DNA of 64,000 bases from the NCBI GenBank assembly GCA_964250755.1, contig CAXUHB010000016.1, positions 13,189-77,188 on the forward strand. Reading direction: 5' to 3'. This DNA comes from DASWOJ01 sp964250755. Lineage in GTDB: Bacteria > Pseudomonadota > Alphaproteobacteria > Acetobacterales > Acetobacteraceae. Below the pieces are notes generated by a model. It ran no database searches and was not told the origin of the DNA. It saw nothing but the letters and a program-made list of their open reading frames with translations. The position numbers were made by a program, and so were the translations under genes. The first letter of the stretch is position 1. Every line of letters begins with the position of its first letter. Shown here piece by piece: positions 7,994 through 15,932 of the stretch.

Positions 7994-8992
7994 ATGAGCG
8001 AGACGACCCAGAGAGCCGGCGCCTGGATGCGGCGCGGCCGTCACATCGAGGACTTGAGCGACGCCGAGATCCTTGCGCTGGCGATCAGCAACGAGGAGCA
8101 GGCCAGCCGCGCCTACACCGAGTTCGCCGAATCCTTGCGCACCGACTACCCCGACACCGCCCGCATGTTCACGGAGATGGCGGAGGAGGAGACTGGCCAC
8201 CGCCGCAAGCTGATCGAGCTGTTCAGGTCGAAGTTCGGCGAGACCATCCCCAAGATTGACGCTGCCGACGTGCGCGGCCTGCTGCAGGAGAAGCCGACGG
8301 CGCTGGCGAAACTGCAGGGGCCGGAGGGGATGCGCCGCCAAGCCCGGCAAATGGAGACCAACGCCAGCCGCTTCTACCACCAGGCCGCCAGCCGCACCCT
8401 GGACGCGACCATACGCAACGTCCTAGGCGACTTGGCCGTGGCCGAGGCGGCGCACGAGCGGACGGCGGACGAAATGGACGAGTCCACGCCGCCGACCGAG
8501 GGCCGGGTCAAGGAGGACAGCGACGCGCGCCGCCGCTTCGTGCTGCAGATCGTGCAGCCCGGCCTAGTCGGGCTGATGGACGGCTCCGTCTCCACGCTGG
8601 CACCGGTGTTCGCGGCGGCGTTCGCCACGCACAGCTCCTGGAACGCCTTCCTGGTCGGCCTGGCGGCGTCGGTTGGCGCCGGCGTGTCCATGGGCTTCGC
8701 AGAAGCCCTGGCCGACGACGGCAAGCTGTCCGGGCGCGGCACGCCCTACCTGCGCGGCCTGGTCTGCGGCCTGATGACCATTGCCGGCGGCATCGGCCAC
8801 ACCCTGCCCTACCTGATCCCGGACTTCTGGACGGCGACGGTCATCGCCGGGATCGTGGTGCTGTTCGAGTTGCTGGCCATTGCCTGGATACAGTGGCGCT
8901 ACATGGACACGCCGCCCTTGTCGGCCGTCGCCAAGGTGATGCTGGGCGGAGCCATCGTGCTGGGGCTGGGCATCCTGATCGGCAGCAGCTAG
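7994..8992 (+). CDS. mbfA: membrane-bound ferritin / iron exporter MbfA
   Basis: Fusion of an N-terminal rubrerythrin/ferritin-like domain (residues 20-165) with a C-terminal vacuolar-iron-transporter (VIT1/CCC1) membrane domain (175-332). Diiron-ligand motifs are visible as NEEQASRAYTEF, MAEEETGHRRKL and VAEAAHERTADEM. The membrane part starts with LQIVQPGLVGLMDGSVSTLAPVFAAAF, the VIT signature, and has about five hydrophobic helices. Characterised MbfA proteins of Bradyrhizobium and Agrobacterium export iron and protect against peroxide stress. The ATG at 7994 follows an AAAGGA ribosome site. The gene sits between Fe-S genes, consistent with a local iron theme. Confidence 0.93.
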   Translation: MSETTQRAGAWMRRGRHIEDLSDAEILALAISNEEQASRAYTEFAESLRTDYPDTARMFTEMAEEETGHRRKLIELFRSKFGETIPKIDAADVRGLLQEKPTALAKLQGPEGMRRQARQMETNASRFYHQAASRTLDATIRNVLGDLAVAEAAHERTADEMDESTPPTEGRVKEDSDARRRFVLQIVQPGLVGLMDGSVSTLAPVFAAAFATHSSWNAFLVGLAASVGAGVSMGFAEALADDGKLSGRGTPYLRGLVCGLMTIAGGIGHTLPYLIPDFWTATVIAGIVVLFELLAIAWIQWRYMDTPPLSAVAKVMLGGAIVLGLGILIGSS

Positions 8993-9122
8993 GGGTGGCT
9001 GCGTGCTGCGGTGGACGCATGGACGACGACCGGCGATGACATCTCTTCAGTGCCGCGGACCTCGGAGGGGGAAGGCGCGCCGGTACGCGGACGTCGGCTT
9101 ATCACGCCGGAGCGTCCCGTCC

Positions 9123-10646
9123 GTGCGCCTGATCCGTCCGGCTGCCCTTCTGACATTGCTGCTGGCAGCGCCCGCCGCCGCCCAAACGGCCCGTCAGTCG
9201 GACCGCCAGCCCGGGAGCGCCCAGGGTGCTGGACCCGGAAGCAGCCCCGCCGCGCAAACCGCCCCCGGCCCCAGCGAGAGGACCGAACCCGGCGCCGCCG
9301 AGTCCCGTCAGGCTACCCCGGGCGGCGAATCCGCCGTGAAGCCCGGCGAACAGGGGCCACGAGGCCTATGGGACCGCGCCAACCTGTTCGGCGACCCTGG
9401 GGGCCTGCGCACGCGCCTGTCCGGCCGCGGCGTCACCTTCGGCCTGACTGAGAGCACCGACGTGTTCGGCAATCCTGCCGGCGGCGTGCGCCAGGGCGTG
9501 ATCTACGAGGGCCTGACCCAGTTCGGCATCGGCGTGGACACCGAGAAGCTGTTCGGCCTCACGGGCGGCACCTTCAACGCGACCGGCTACCAAATTCATG
9601 GCCGCGGCCTGAGCGTGAACAACCTGGGCAACAACCTGCACACCGTCAGCGGCCTGGAAGCTCCGCGCGGCACCCTGCTGTTCGAGCTGTGGTACGAGCA
9701 GGTGCTGTTCGACAAGAAGCTGGCGGTCCGGCTGGGCCAGCTTGCCGCCGACCAGGAGTTCATGATCAGCCAGTATGCCGGGCTGTTCACCAACCACACT
9801 TTTGGCTGGAGCACCTTCCCCAGCACCGACCTGCCCAGCGGCGGCCCGGCCTACCCGCTGGCCACCCCGGGCGTGCGCGTGAAGTGGGTGCCGCGGGACG
9901 ACCTTTCGCTGCTGCTGGGCGTGTTCAACGGCGATCCCGCCGGGCCGGGCCGCGGGCTGCCGCAGGACCGCGACCCCTCCGGTACCGCCTTCCGCCTCCG
10001 GGACGGCGTGTTCCTGATCGCGGAGGCGCAGTATGGCTTCAACCAGGGCGAGGGCGCGGCGGGCCTGCCGGGCACCTACAAAGTTGGCGCCTACTACGAT
10101 TCGCAGAACTTCGCCGACCAGCGGCGCGACGGCTCCGGCGCGTCGCTGGCGGACCCGACGAGCACCGGAACCACCGGGCGCAACCGGCGGGGCAGCTACA
10201 GCCTGTATGCCGTGGCCGACCAGCTCGTGTATCGGGAGGCTGGGACCAAAGACCAGGGGGCTGGAATGTTCCTGCGCCTGATGGGCGCGCCGGGCGACCG
10301 CAACCTGGTCAACCTCTACGTGGACGCTGGCGTGACCTATAAGGGCCTGGTCCCCGGGCGCAGCAGCGACACGGTAGGGCTGGGCTTCGCGCTGGCGCGC
10401 ATCAGCGACACCGCGGCCAAGCTGGACTCCGACACCGCGCGCTTCACCGGAAGCGCCTATCCGGTCCGGCGGCACGAGTCCGTGCTGGAGCTGACCTATC
10501 AGGCGCAGGTCGCGCCCTGGCTGCAGGTGCAGCCGACCGCGCAATATGTGTTCAACCTGAACGGCGGCGTGCCCAACCCGCAGCAGCCGGCCAGGCGGCT
10601 GCCGGACGCGGCGGTGCTGGGGGTGCGGACGACGGTCACATTCTAG
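9123..10646 (+). CDS. OprB-family carbohydrate porin
   Basis: Outer-membrane beta-barrel of about 507 residues. The frame is open from 9003, but the GTG at 9123 places a typical signal peptide (RLIRPAALLTLLLAAPAAAQ) at the start and has GGAG 10 bases upstream. After cleavage comes a 70-residue low-complexity linker rich in Gln, Pro, Ser and Ala. The OprB-like part starts at GLWDRANLFGDPGGLRTRL and contains GVIYEGLTQFGIGVDTEKL and FELWYEQVLFDKKLAVRLGQ. The chain ends in phenylalanine (VRTTVTF), the usual barrel-assembly signal. Family members import sugars, but the substrate here is unknown. A GC-rich hairpin follows immediately. Confidence 0.88.
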   Translation: MRLIRPAALLTLLLAAPAAAQTARQSDRQPGSAQGAGPGSSPAAQTAPGPSERTEPGAAESRQATPGGESAVKPGEQGPRGLWDRANLFGDPGGLRTRLSGRGVTFGLTESTDVFGNPAGGVRQGVIYEGLTQFGIGVDTEKLFGLTGGTFNATGYQIHGRGLSVNNLGNNLHTVSGLEAPRGTLLFELWYEQVLFDKKLAVRLGQLAADQEFMISQYAGLFTNHTFGWSTFPSTDLPSGGPAYPLATPGVRVKWVPRDDLSLLLGVFNGDPAGPGRGLPQDRDPSGTAFRLRDGVFLIAEAQYGFNQGEGAAGLPGTYKVGAYYDSQNFADQRRDGSGASLADPTSTGTTGRNRRGSYSLYAVADQLVYREAGTKDQGAGMFLRLMGAPGDRNLVNLYVDAGVTYKGLVPGRSSDTVGLGFALARISDTAAKLDSDTARFTGSAYPVRRHESVLELTYQAQVAPWLQVQPTAQYVFNLNGGVPNPQQPARRLPDAAVLGVRTTVTF

Positions 10647-10650
10647 GCCA

Positions 10651-10691
10651 GCTTGCGCGGCCGGCCTTCGTCCCCGCCGAGCCGCGCAAGC
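10651..10691 (+). terminator. strong hairpin after porin gene
   Basis: GCTTGCGCGGC (10651-10661) pairs perfectly with GCCGCGCAAGC (10681-10691) across a 19-base loop, 4 bases after the porin stop. It lacks a T-tract, so it is either a non-canonical terminator or an mRNA 3'-end protecting structure. Confidence 0.5.
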
Positions 10692-10764
10692 CTGCTCTGG
10701 CCTGCTGGAGGCAGGACGGTCGAGGAGCCTGGCCATTGGCGGCCCCAATGCTAGACTTGCCGCC

Positions 10765-11139
10765 ATGCCGGTCCGCTTGCCCCTCCTCCTGCTTGCCGCC
10801 GCCCTGCCGCTGGCCGCCGGTCCCGCGGCGGCCAAGCTGTGCATTGACCAGGGCGCCGTCACCGGCGTGCAGGTGTCGGCCAGCGGTCCCGACGTGCAGT
10901 GGCTGCAAATCGGGCTGGACGGACGGGCGATCTATGTCGCCACCAGCGCGACGCTCCCGGCGCTGTTCAGCGGGTATGCCGCGCTGGCCTCAGATGCCTA
11001 CTTCGCAGGCAAGCCGCTCCGCGTGGGCTACGAGCAGGGGCCGACCGGCAACATGATCCAATTTGTCGAGGTGGGGCCTATAGGACCTGTGCCGCCAGGT
11101 GGTGGCTGCCCGGTTCGCGGGGCTGCGCCCCGGCGCTGA
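10765..11139 (+). CDS. small secreted protein of unknown function
   Basis: 124 residues with a clear signal peptide (VRLPLLLLAAALPLAAG, cleavage after AAA near residue 23). The mature part has two cysteines (in KLCIDQ and GGGCPV) that could form a disulfide, and ends in a basic tail. No family was recognised. It may be periplasmic. It lies between the porin and the second desulfurase with no coupling to either. Codon use is like its neighbours, so it is probably a real gene, but its role is unknown. Confidence 0.6.
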   Translation: MPVRLPLLLLAAALPLAAGPAAAKLCIDQGAVTGVQVSASGPDVQWLQIGLDGRAIYVATSATLPALFSGYAALASDAYFAGKPLRVGYEQGPTGNMIQFVEVGPIGPVPPGGGCPVRGAAPRR

Positions 11140-11220
11140 TTGCCGGGCTGGTCCGTGCCGTGGCGCAGCCCCGCGGACCGGGCGGCTTGGACCCAGTCCG
11201 TCCACCCACATATCTACCAC

Positions 11221-12384
11221 ATGCGTCCGAACCGACCGGTCTATCTGGACAATCAAGCCACCACTCCCTGCGACCCCCGCGTGGTCGCGGCGATGCTGCC
11301 GTGGTTCACCGAGCGCTTCGGCAATCCGCACAGCGCCGAGCACCGCATGGGCCAGGACGCCGCCGACGCCGTGGAAGTTGCCCGCGCCGAAGTTGCCGCC
11401 CTGATCGGCGCGGAGCCACGGGAGGTTGTGCTGACCTCCGGCGCCACCGAGGCCAACAACATCGCCATCAAGGGCGCGGCCCGGTTCGCGCTGTCCCAGG
11501 ACGACCCGCGGCGGCGCATCGTGACGGCAGCCACCGAGCATAAATGCGTCCTGGAAAGCGTGCGCGACCTGGCGGCGGAGGGGTTCGAGCCTGTGGTGCT
11601 GCCCGTCCGCCCTGATGGCCTGCTGGACCCTGACCTGCTGCGCGACGCCCTGCGCGTGCCGACGCTGCTGGTCAGCGTCATGGCCGTGAACAACGAGACC
11701 GGGGTGGTGCAGGACATCGCCGCCCTGGCCGCCATCGCCCGCGGGGCCGGCGCCTTGTTCCACACCGACGCCGCCCAGGCCGCGGGCAAGGTGCCGCTGG
11801 ACGTTCACGAGGCGGGCGTGGACCTGCTCAGCCTCAGCGGCCACAAATTGTATGGTCCCAAGGGCGTCGGTGCGCTCTATGTCCGCCGCCGGCCACGGGT
11901 GCGGCTGCTGCCCCTGTTCTCCGGCGGCGGGCAGGAGCGTGGATTGCGTTCCGGCACCCTGCCGGCGCCGCTGGTGGTGGGCTTGGGCGAGGCATGCCGC
12001 CTGGCGCGCGACGAGATGGCCGCAGACGCCGAACGCCTGGCCGCATTGCGGGACCGGCTGTGGGCCGCGCTCCGCTGCGGGATGCCCGGCATCACCCTGA
12101 ACGGGTCGGCGCAGCACCGCATCCCCGGCAACCTCAATGTCACGCTGCCTGCCCCGGCGCTGCACCTGCTGCGCGCCGTGCCGGACCTGTGCGCCAGCAC
12201 GGGGTCGGCCTGCAGCTCCGCCGAGGTTGAGCCGTCCTACGTCCTGCGCGCCCTGGGCCTGTCCGACGACGCCGCGGCCCGCACCTTGCGCCTGGGGCTG
12301 GGACGCTTTACCTCCGCCGCCGACGTTGACTGGGCCGCCGACGCCCTGATCTCCGCTGTCCACCAGCATTCCGAGGCCTCCTGA
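11221..12384 (+). CDS. iscS: cysteine desulfurase, IscS-type
   Basis: Full-length enzyme of 387 residues. Motifs are YLDNQATTPCDPRV, TSGATEANNIAIKG, ATEHKCVLES, AVNNETGVVQD, HTDAAQAAGK, the PLP lysine in LSGHKLYGPKG (Lys209) and the active cysteine loop STGSACSSAEVEPS. FSGGGQERGLRSGT is the conserved substrate site. The frame extends 27 codons upstream, but the ATG at 11221 starts at the conserved N-terminus. The last base overlaps the ferredoxin ATG (TGATG), and mnmA follows, so one transcript supplies sulfur for Fe-S clusters and tRNA thiolation. iscR, iscU, iscA and hscAB are not adjacent. Confidence 0.94.
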   Translation: MRPNRPVYLDNQATTPCDPRVVAAMLPWFTERFGNPHSAEHRMGQDAADAVEVARAEVAALIGAEPREVVLTSGATEANNIAIKGAARFALSQDDPRRRIVTAATEHKCVLESVRDLAAEGFEPVVLPVRPDGLLDPDLLRDALRVPTLLVSVMAVNNETGVVQDIAALAAIARGAGALFHTDAAQAAGKVPLDVHEAGVDLLSLSGHKLYGPKGVGALYVRRRPRVRLLPLFSGGGQERGLRSGTLPAPLVVGLGEACRLARDEMAADAERLAALRDRLWAALRCGMPGITLNGSAQHRIPGNLNVTLPAPALHLLRAVPDLCASTGSACSSAEVEPSYVLRALGLSDDAAARTLRLGLGRFTSAADVDWAADALISAVHQHSEAS

Positions 12385-12713
12385 TGCCCAAGATGACCTT
12401 CGTCGAACGCAATGGCGCCCCGCGCGAGGTGGATGCGCCGCTCGGCCTGTCCGTGCTGGAGATCGCGCACCGCCATGGCGTAGACATCGAGGGGGCGTGC
12501 GAGGGGTCGCTGGCGTGCAGCACCTGCCACGTGATCGTGGACGGGACCTGGTTTTCCAAGCTGGCCAAGCCGACCGAGGACGAGGAGGACATGCTGGACC
12601 TGGCCTTCGGGCTGGAGCAGACGAGCCGCCTGGGATGCCAGATCGTGATGACGCAGGCGCTGGACGGGCTGGTGGTCAAGTTGCCGGCGGCCACGCGCAA
12701 CGCAGCGGGATAA
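12384..12713 (+). CDS. fdx: Isc-type [2Fe-2S] ferredoxin
   Basis: Adrenodoxin-type ferredoxin of 109 residues. Cluster ligands are seen in CEGSLACSTCHV (three cysteines) and a fourth in RLGCQIV. It also has the acidic patch PTEDEEDMLDLAFGLE that docks redox partners. In Isc systems this protein donates electrons for cluster assembly on IscU. It is translationally coupled to iscS by a one-base TGATG overlap and followed 11 bases later by mnmA. Confidence 0.95.
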   Translation: MPKMTFVERNGAPREVDAPLGLSVLEIAHRHGVDIEGACEGSLACSTCHVIVDGTWFSKLAKPTEDEEDMLDLAFGLEQTSRLGCQIVMTQALDGLVVKLPAATRNAAG

Positions 12714-12724
12714 GGGGCGGCACC

Positions 12725-13786
12725 ATGCGCATCGTCGCCGCAATGTCCGGCGGCGTGGACAGCAGCGTGGTCGCCGGGCTGCTGCGGGAGGCGGGGCACG
12801 AGGTCATCGGCGTCACCTTGCAGTTGTACGACCACGGTGCTGCGGCGAAGCGCCGAGGCGCGTGCTGCGCCGGGCAGGACATCCACGATGCCCGGGATGT
12901 GGCGGACCGGCTGGGCATCCCGCATTACGTGATTGATGCGGAGGCGCGGTTCCGCGCCTCGGTGATACAGGACTTCGCGAACAGCTATGCCGCTGGCGAG
13001 ACGCCGGTGCCCTGCGTCCGCTGCAACATGGGCGTGAAGTTCACGGACCTGCTGGGCATGGCCCGCGGCTTCGGCGCGGAGGCGATGGCGACCGGCCACT
13101 ACGTCCGCCGAGTGGAGGGTGCTGCAGGGCCGGAGCTGCACCGTGCCGCCGACCCGGCGCGCGACCAGAGCTGGTTCCTGTTCGCCACCACGCGCGACCA
13201 ACTGGCCTACTCGCGCTTTCCGCTGGGGGATATGCCGGACAAGGCGGCGGTGCGCGCCCATGCGGCACGGCTTGGGTTGCAGGTTGCGGAGAAGCCGGAC
13301 AGCCAGGACCTGTGCTTCGTGCCGGAGGGCGGATACGCCGACGCGGTCGCCCGGATGCGTCCGGATGCCGCCGTGCCCGGCGAGATTGTGTCGCGGGACG
13401 GGCGCGTGCTGGGGCGGCACGGCGGCGTCGCACGCTTCACCGTCGGGCAGGGGCGCGGGCTGGGTACGGCGTCCTATGATGGCAATGTGCGCCAGGCGGT
13501 GCTGGCGGTGGACGCCGCCCGGCGACGGATCACGGTTGGGCCGCGGAGCGTGGGAAGCGATGCCGTGCGACTGCGGGACGTGAACTGGCTGGCGGAGCCG
13601 CCCATGGAGCCGCTGCGCTGCACGGTGAAGCTGCGCGCGCGGGAGGCCCCGCATGGGGCAGTGGTGGAGGCCGCCGCGGACGGAGCGGCTGTGAGGCTGG
13701 ACACGCCTGCCCTCGCGGCCCCCGGGCAGGCATGCGTGTTCTATGCCGGCGACCGCGTGCTGGGCGGCGGCTTCATCAAGGCTTGA
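12725..13786 (+). CDS. mnmA: tRNA-specific 2-thiouridylase
   Basis: Makes 2-thiouridine at wobble position 34 of tRNA-Lys, tRNA-Glu and tRNA-Gln, using sulfur relayed from a cysteine desulfurase. It has 353 residues. The PP-loop SGGVDSS (residues 8-14) binds ATP. The catalytic cysteines are in CVRCN (Cys100) and SQDLCFVP (Cys197). ATGHYVRR and the C-terminal beta-barrel with FTVGQGRGLG complete the family pattern. The ATG at 12725 follows a GGGGCGG ribosome site. Position in an iscS-fdx-mnmA operon fits its sulfur requirement. Confidence 0.96.
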   Translation: MRIVAAMSGGVDSSVVAGLLREAGHEVIGVTLQLYDHGAAAKRRGACCAGQDIHDARDVADRLGIPHYVIDAEARFRASVIQDFANSYAAGETPVPCVRCNMGVKFTDLLGMARGFGAEAMATGHYVRRVEGAAGPELHRAADPARDQSWFLFATTRDQLAYSRFPLGDMPDKAAVRAHAARLGLQVAEKPDSQDLCFVPEGGYADAVARMRPDAAVPGEIVSRDGRVLGRHGGVARFTVGQGRGLGTASYDGNVRQAVLAVDAARRRITVGPRSVGSDAVRLRDVNWLAEPPMEPLRCTVKLRAREAPHGAVVEAAADGAAVRLDTPALAAPGQACVFYAGDRVLGGGFIKA

Positions 13787-13860
13787 AGCTTGCCCTGGCA
13801 GGCTGCGGGTCGGCCCTGCGGCATGCCGCCCTGGGTGCGTCAGGTCCTTGTCTCCTATTG

Positions 13861-13877
13861 CCTCGGCGGTGCCGAGG
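13861..13877 (+). terminator. short hairpin downstream of mnmA
   Basis: CCTCGGC-GGT-GCCGAGG is a perfect 7-base stem with a 3-base loop, 75 bases after mnmA. No T-tract follows. It is the only obvious structure in the 242-base gap before the nuclease gene. Confidence 0.35.
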
Positions 13878-14028
13878 GCAACAGTCTCGGGCATGACTCG
13901 CATTGGCTGTATCGCCCTCGGCGCGGGCTGCGGCGGCTTGCACGCCTACGCTGCACCACGGTTGCCATCCGGGACTCTTGCCAGCAATAACCCTGCAGGG
14001 CGCCCACCCGTGCGGACCTGGAGACATC

Positions 14029-14832
14029 ATGTCGAACCCTGGACTGCGCCTGTTGTTGGCGCTGCTGCTCATCCTGGCTGCTGCACCCGTCCAAGCCGCC
14101 CCGACCCGGTGCCCCGAGCACTTCGCCGGCGGGCAGGCGCCCGACCTTGTCAACCCGCGCCTGGGGGCCGGCGCCCGGGCGTTGTGCTACCGCGGGTTCT
14201 CCGTGCTGCACTCGCCGGCCTCGCGCACGGCGCTGTATTCGGCGGAGCACCTGACGCGCGACCGGATCGAGTCTGCCCAAAGCCTGCCGCGCGACAGCGA
14301 GTTCCATCCCGATCCCGGCCTCGCACCCAGCGAGCGCGCCGAACTGGAGGATTACGCCCGCAGCGGCTACGACCGCGGCCATATGGCGCCGAGCGGCGAC
14401 ATGCCGGATGCCGACGCGCAGGAGGAGAGCTTCAGCTTGGCCAACATGCTGCCGCAGGCCCCCAAGCTGAACCGCGGCACATGGGAGCGGATCGAGAGCG
14501 CAGTGCGCGGCTTGGCCCGGCGGCGCGGCGAGATCTATGTCGTCACCGGGCCGATTTTCCGGGGCACGCAGCTGCAGCGGGTCGGCAACGTGCTGGTGCC
14601 GACCCACGTCTTCAAGGCCGTGCTGGACCCCGGCCGCGGGCTGGCCGCGGCCTATGTCGCCAAGAACGTGGACAGCGCGCCTTGGGCAATCATCACCATG
14701 ACGCAGCTCGCAGACCTGACCGGGATGGCCGTCTTTCCGGTCCTGGCCGAGTCCGCTCGGTCAATCCCTCTTGTCCTTCCCACCCCGGCGCCCCGCGGCC
14801 AGCGCCGGCGCCGCCCAGGAGATGCACCATGA
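14029..14832 (+). CDS. secreted DNA/RNA non-specific endonuclease (NucA/EndoG family)
   Basis: 267 residues with a signal peptide (RLLLALLLILAAAPVQAA, cleavage near residue 24), so periplasmic or exported. The beta-beta-alpha-metal nuclease core has the catalytic DRGHMAPSGDM (His118 the general base). ANMLPQ (Asn139) and LNRGTWE (Asn148) supply the metal-binding asparagine region. YVVTGPIF is also typical of this family. The ATG at 14029 has GGAG 6-9 bases upstream and yields the signal peptide directly; longer frames upstream lack support. Its stop overlaps the start of the next gene (ATGA). The tail after residue 250 is low-complexity and basic. Confidence 0.9.
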   Translation: MSNPGLRLLLALLLILAAAPVQAAPTRCPEHFAGGQAPDLVNPRLGAGARALCYRGFSVLHSPASRTALYSAEHLTRDRIESAQSLPRDSEFHPDPGLAPSERAELEDYARSGYDRGHMAPSGDMPDADAQEESFSLANMLPQAPKLNRGTWERIESAVRGLARRRGEIYVVTGPIFRGTQLQRVGNVLVPTHVFKAVLDPGRGLAAAYVAKNVDSAPWAIITMTQLADLTGMAVFPVLAESARSIPLVLPTPAPRGQRRRRPGDAP

Positions 14833-15074
14833 AGCCTTACGCCGACGACAGCGCTGCCGCCTCGGTCGGCGACATGAAGGTGGAGAACGGACGCGACCGC
14901 ATTGCCATCTATGGCAGCCTGGACCTGACGCGGGACAAGGCCGGCCTGGCGCTGGCCCACGACCTGCGCACCGCCCTGGATGGCATCATCAAAGTGCTTG
15001 AGGCGGACCCGGCGCTTCCCGCCACGGTGCCGCCGCCCAAGGCGTCCCACACCGTCCCAAATCCGTTCGGCTAA
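14829..15074 (+). CDS. 81-residue protein coupled to the nuclease gene
   Basis: Starts at the ATGA overlap with the nuclease stop, strong evidence of a shared transcript and coupled translation. The 81 residues have no signal peptide or membrane segment. A central block (DRIAIYGSLDLTRDKAGLAL) is followed by a helix and a Pro-rich tail. I do not recognise a named family. Given its place it could be an unrelated cytoplasmic protein or a partner of the nuclease. The latter would be unusual, because the nuclease is exported. Confidence 0.7.
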   Translation: MKPYADDSAAASVGDMKVENGRDRIAIYGSLDLTRDKAGLALAHDLRTALDGIIKVLEADPALPATVPPPKASHTVPNPFG

Positions 15075-15313
15075 AGTTCTGGTTAGCATAGCATGCTTGC
15101 AAGCTTCATAAAGTTTTTTAGAGTTTCTTGACGAAGTTGTTGTCAACTCGTTCAGCCGACGCTTGCTGGCTTAACGCATACTCTAGTTAACTGCTTGCAA
15201 TCTCCAAGTCGTGAACTGTATGTTGTTGGCGTGTAACCAGTTGTGGAGAACGCCGTGGTGGCCGCTCGGAGAGCGTTGCTGGCTTTTACGCCGAAGCAGG
15301 CAAGGGCAAGCGC
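15075..15313 (+). promoter_or_regulatory. AT-rich palindromic region upstream of the XRE gene
   Basis: This 239-base gap is much richer in A and T than the rest of the window. It contains GCTTGCAAGC (15095-15104) inside a cluster of small palindromes. TTGAC-N9-GTCAA (15128-15146) follows, and a second GCTTGCAA lies near 15193. These are candidate operators for the XRE protein encoded just downstream. TTGACG, TTGCTG and TTGGCG hexamers could be -35 boxes, but the -10 box is ambiguous. Confidence 0.5.
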
Positions 15314-15736
15314 ATGACGCAAAGCGCTAAGGCTGGAATGCTGCAGGAGTGGCCGGAAGAGACCAAAGGACGCAACGTTTCCCGCGACCGCTTCCGCCAT
15401 AACCTCGCGCGCATCATGGCTGAGCAGGGCATGACCCAGGCGGGTCTCGCCCGCGCACTGGAGGTGTCGCGCGTTGCGGTCCATGCTTGGATCTGGGGCA
15501 CCTGCTTCCCGGAGACAGGGCGGCTGATCAAGCTGGCACAGGTGCTGAACGTGCCGATCGGCGCGTTGCTGGAGGCGGAGGCGACGATTTCCCCCGTCGA
15601 GCCTTCGAACGAGGAGGTTTTGCTGCTCAACGCCTTCCGCAAGCTGCCGAACACGGCCCGCCTCACCCTTCTGGCCGACGCCTACGAACTGACGACACGC
15701 ACCGCCATGTCCGGACCGCCCGCCAACGAGTCTTAG
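15314..15736 (+). CDS. XRE-family helix-turn-helix regulator
   Basis: 140 residues. The HTH_3 domain (residues 27-82) reads FRHNLARIMAEQGMTQAGLARALEV then SRVAVHAWIWG, the usual Cro/CI fold, and ends at VPIGALLE. The C-terminal 50 residues (NEEVLLLNAFRKLPNTARLTLLADAYEL) form a helical tail seen in some chromosomal XRE repressors. It likely controls its own promoter and perhaps neighbouring genes through the palindromes upstream. Targets are unknown. Confidence 0.88.
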   Translation: MTQSAKAGMLQEWPEETKGRNVSRDRFRHNLARIMAEQGMTQAGLARALEVSRVAVHAWIWGTCFPETGRLIKLAQVLNVPIGALLEAEATISPVEPSNEEVLLLNAFRKLPNTARLTLLADAYELTTRTAMSGPPANES

Positions 15737-15879
15737 ACGCGGACCGCAAGCGACGGCACTGGCCATCTCGGCCTGCTGGGGCTGCCCGGCAAGGCTGCAG
15801 GCCGGTTGCCACGTGCCAGCCGCGCGATGTCACCCGATCCCTGCATGTCGCACTTGCTTCGCGACCCCGGTGCTCGGCA

Positions 15880-15905
15880 CCCTGGCGTCCATCATGACGC
15901 CAGGG
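15880..15905. terminator. hairpin downstream of prsT
   Basis: CCCTGGCGTC-CATCAT-GACGCCAGGG is a perfect 10-base stem with a 6-base loop, 28 bases after the prsT stop and in the convergent gap with the XRE gene. No T-tract is present on either strand. It probably ends the prsK-prsR-prsT transcript, possibly in both directions. Confidence 0.55.
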
Positions 15906-15932
15906 CACCGCGCCCCGGAAGGGAGGAGCGTC

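Noticed and set aside
14029..15074. Classic toxin-antitoxin pair
   Set aside because: The nuclease carries a signal peptide and belongs to the NucA/EndoG family of exported enzymes. A cytoplasmic antitoxin is therefore not required, although coupling of the two genes remains of interest.
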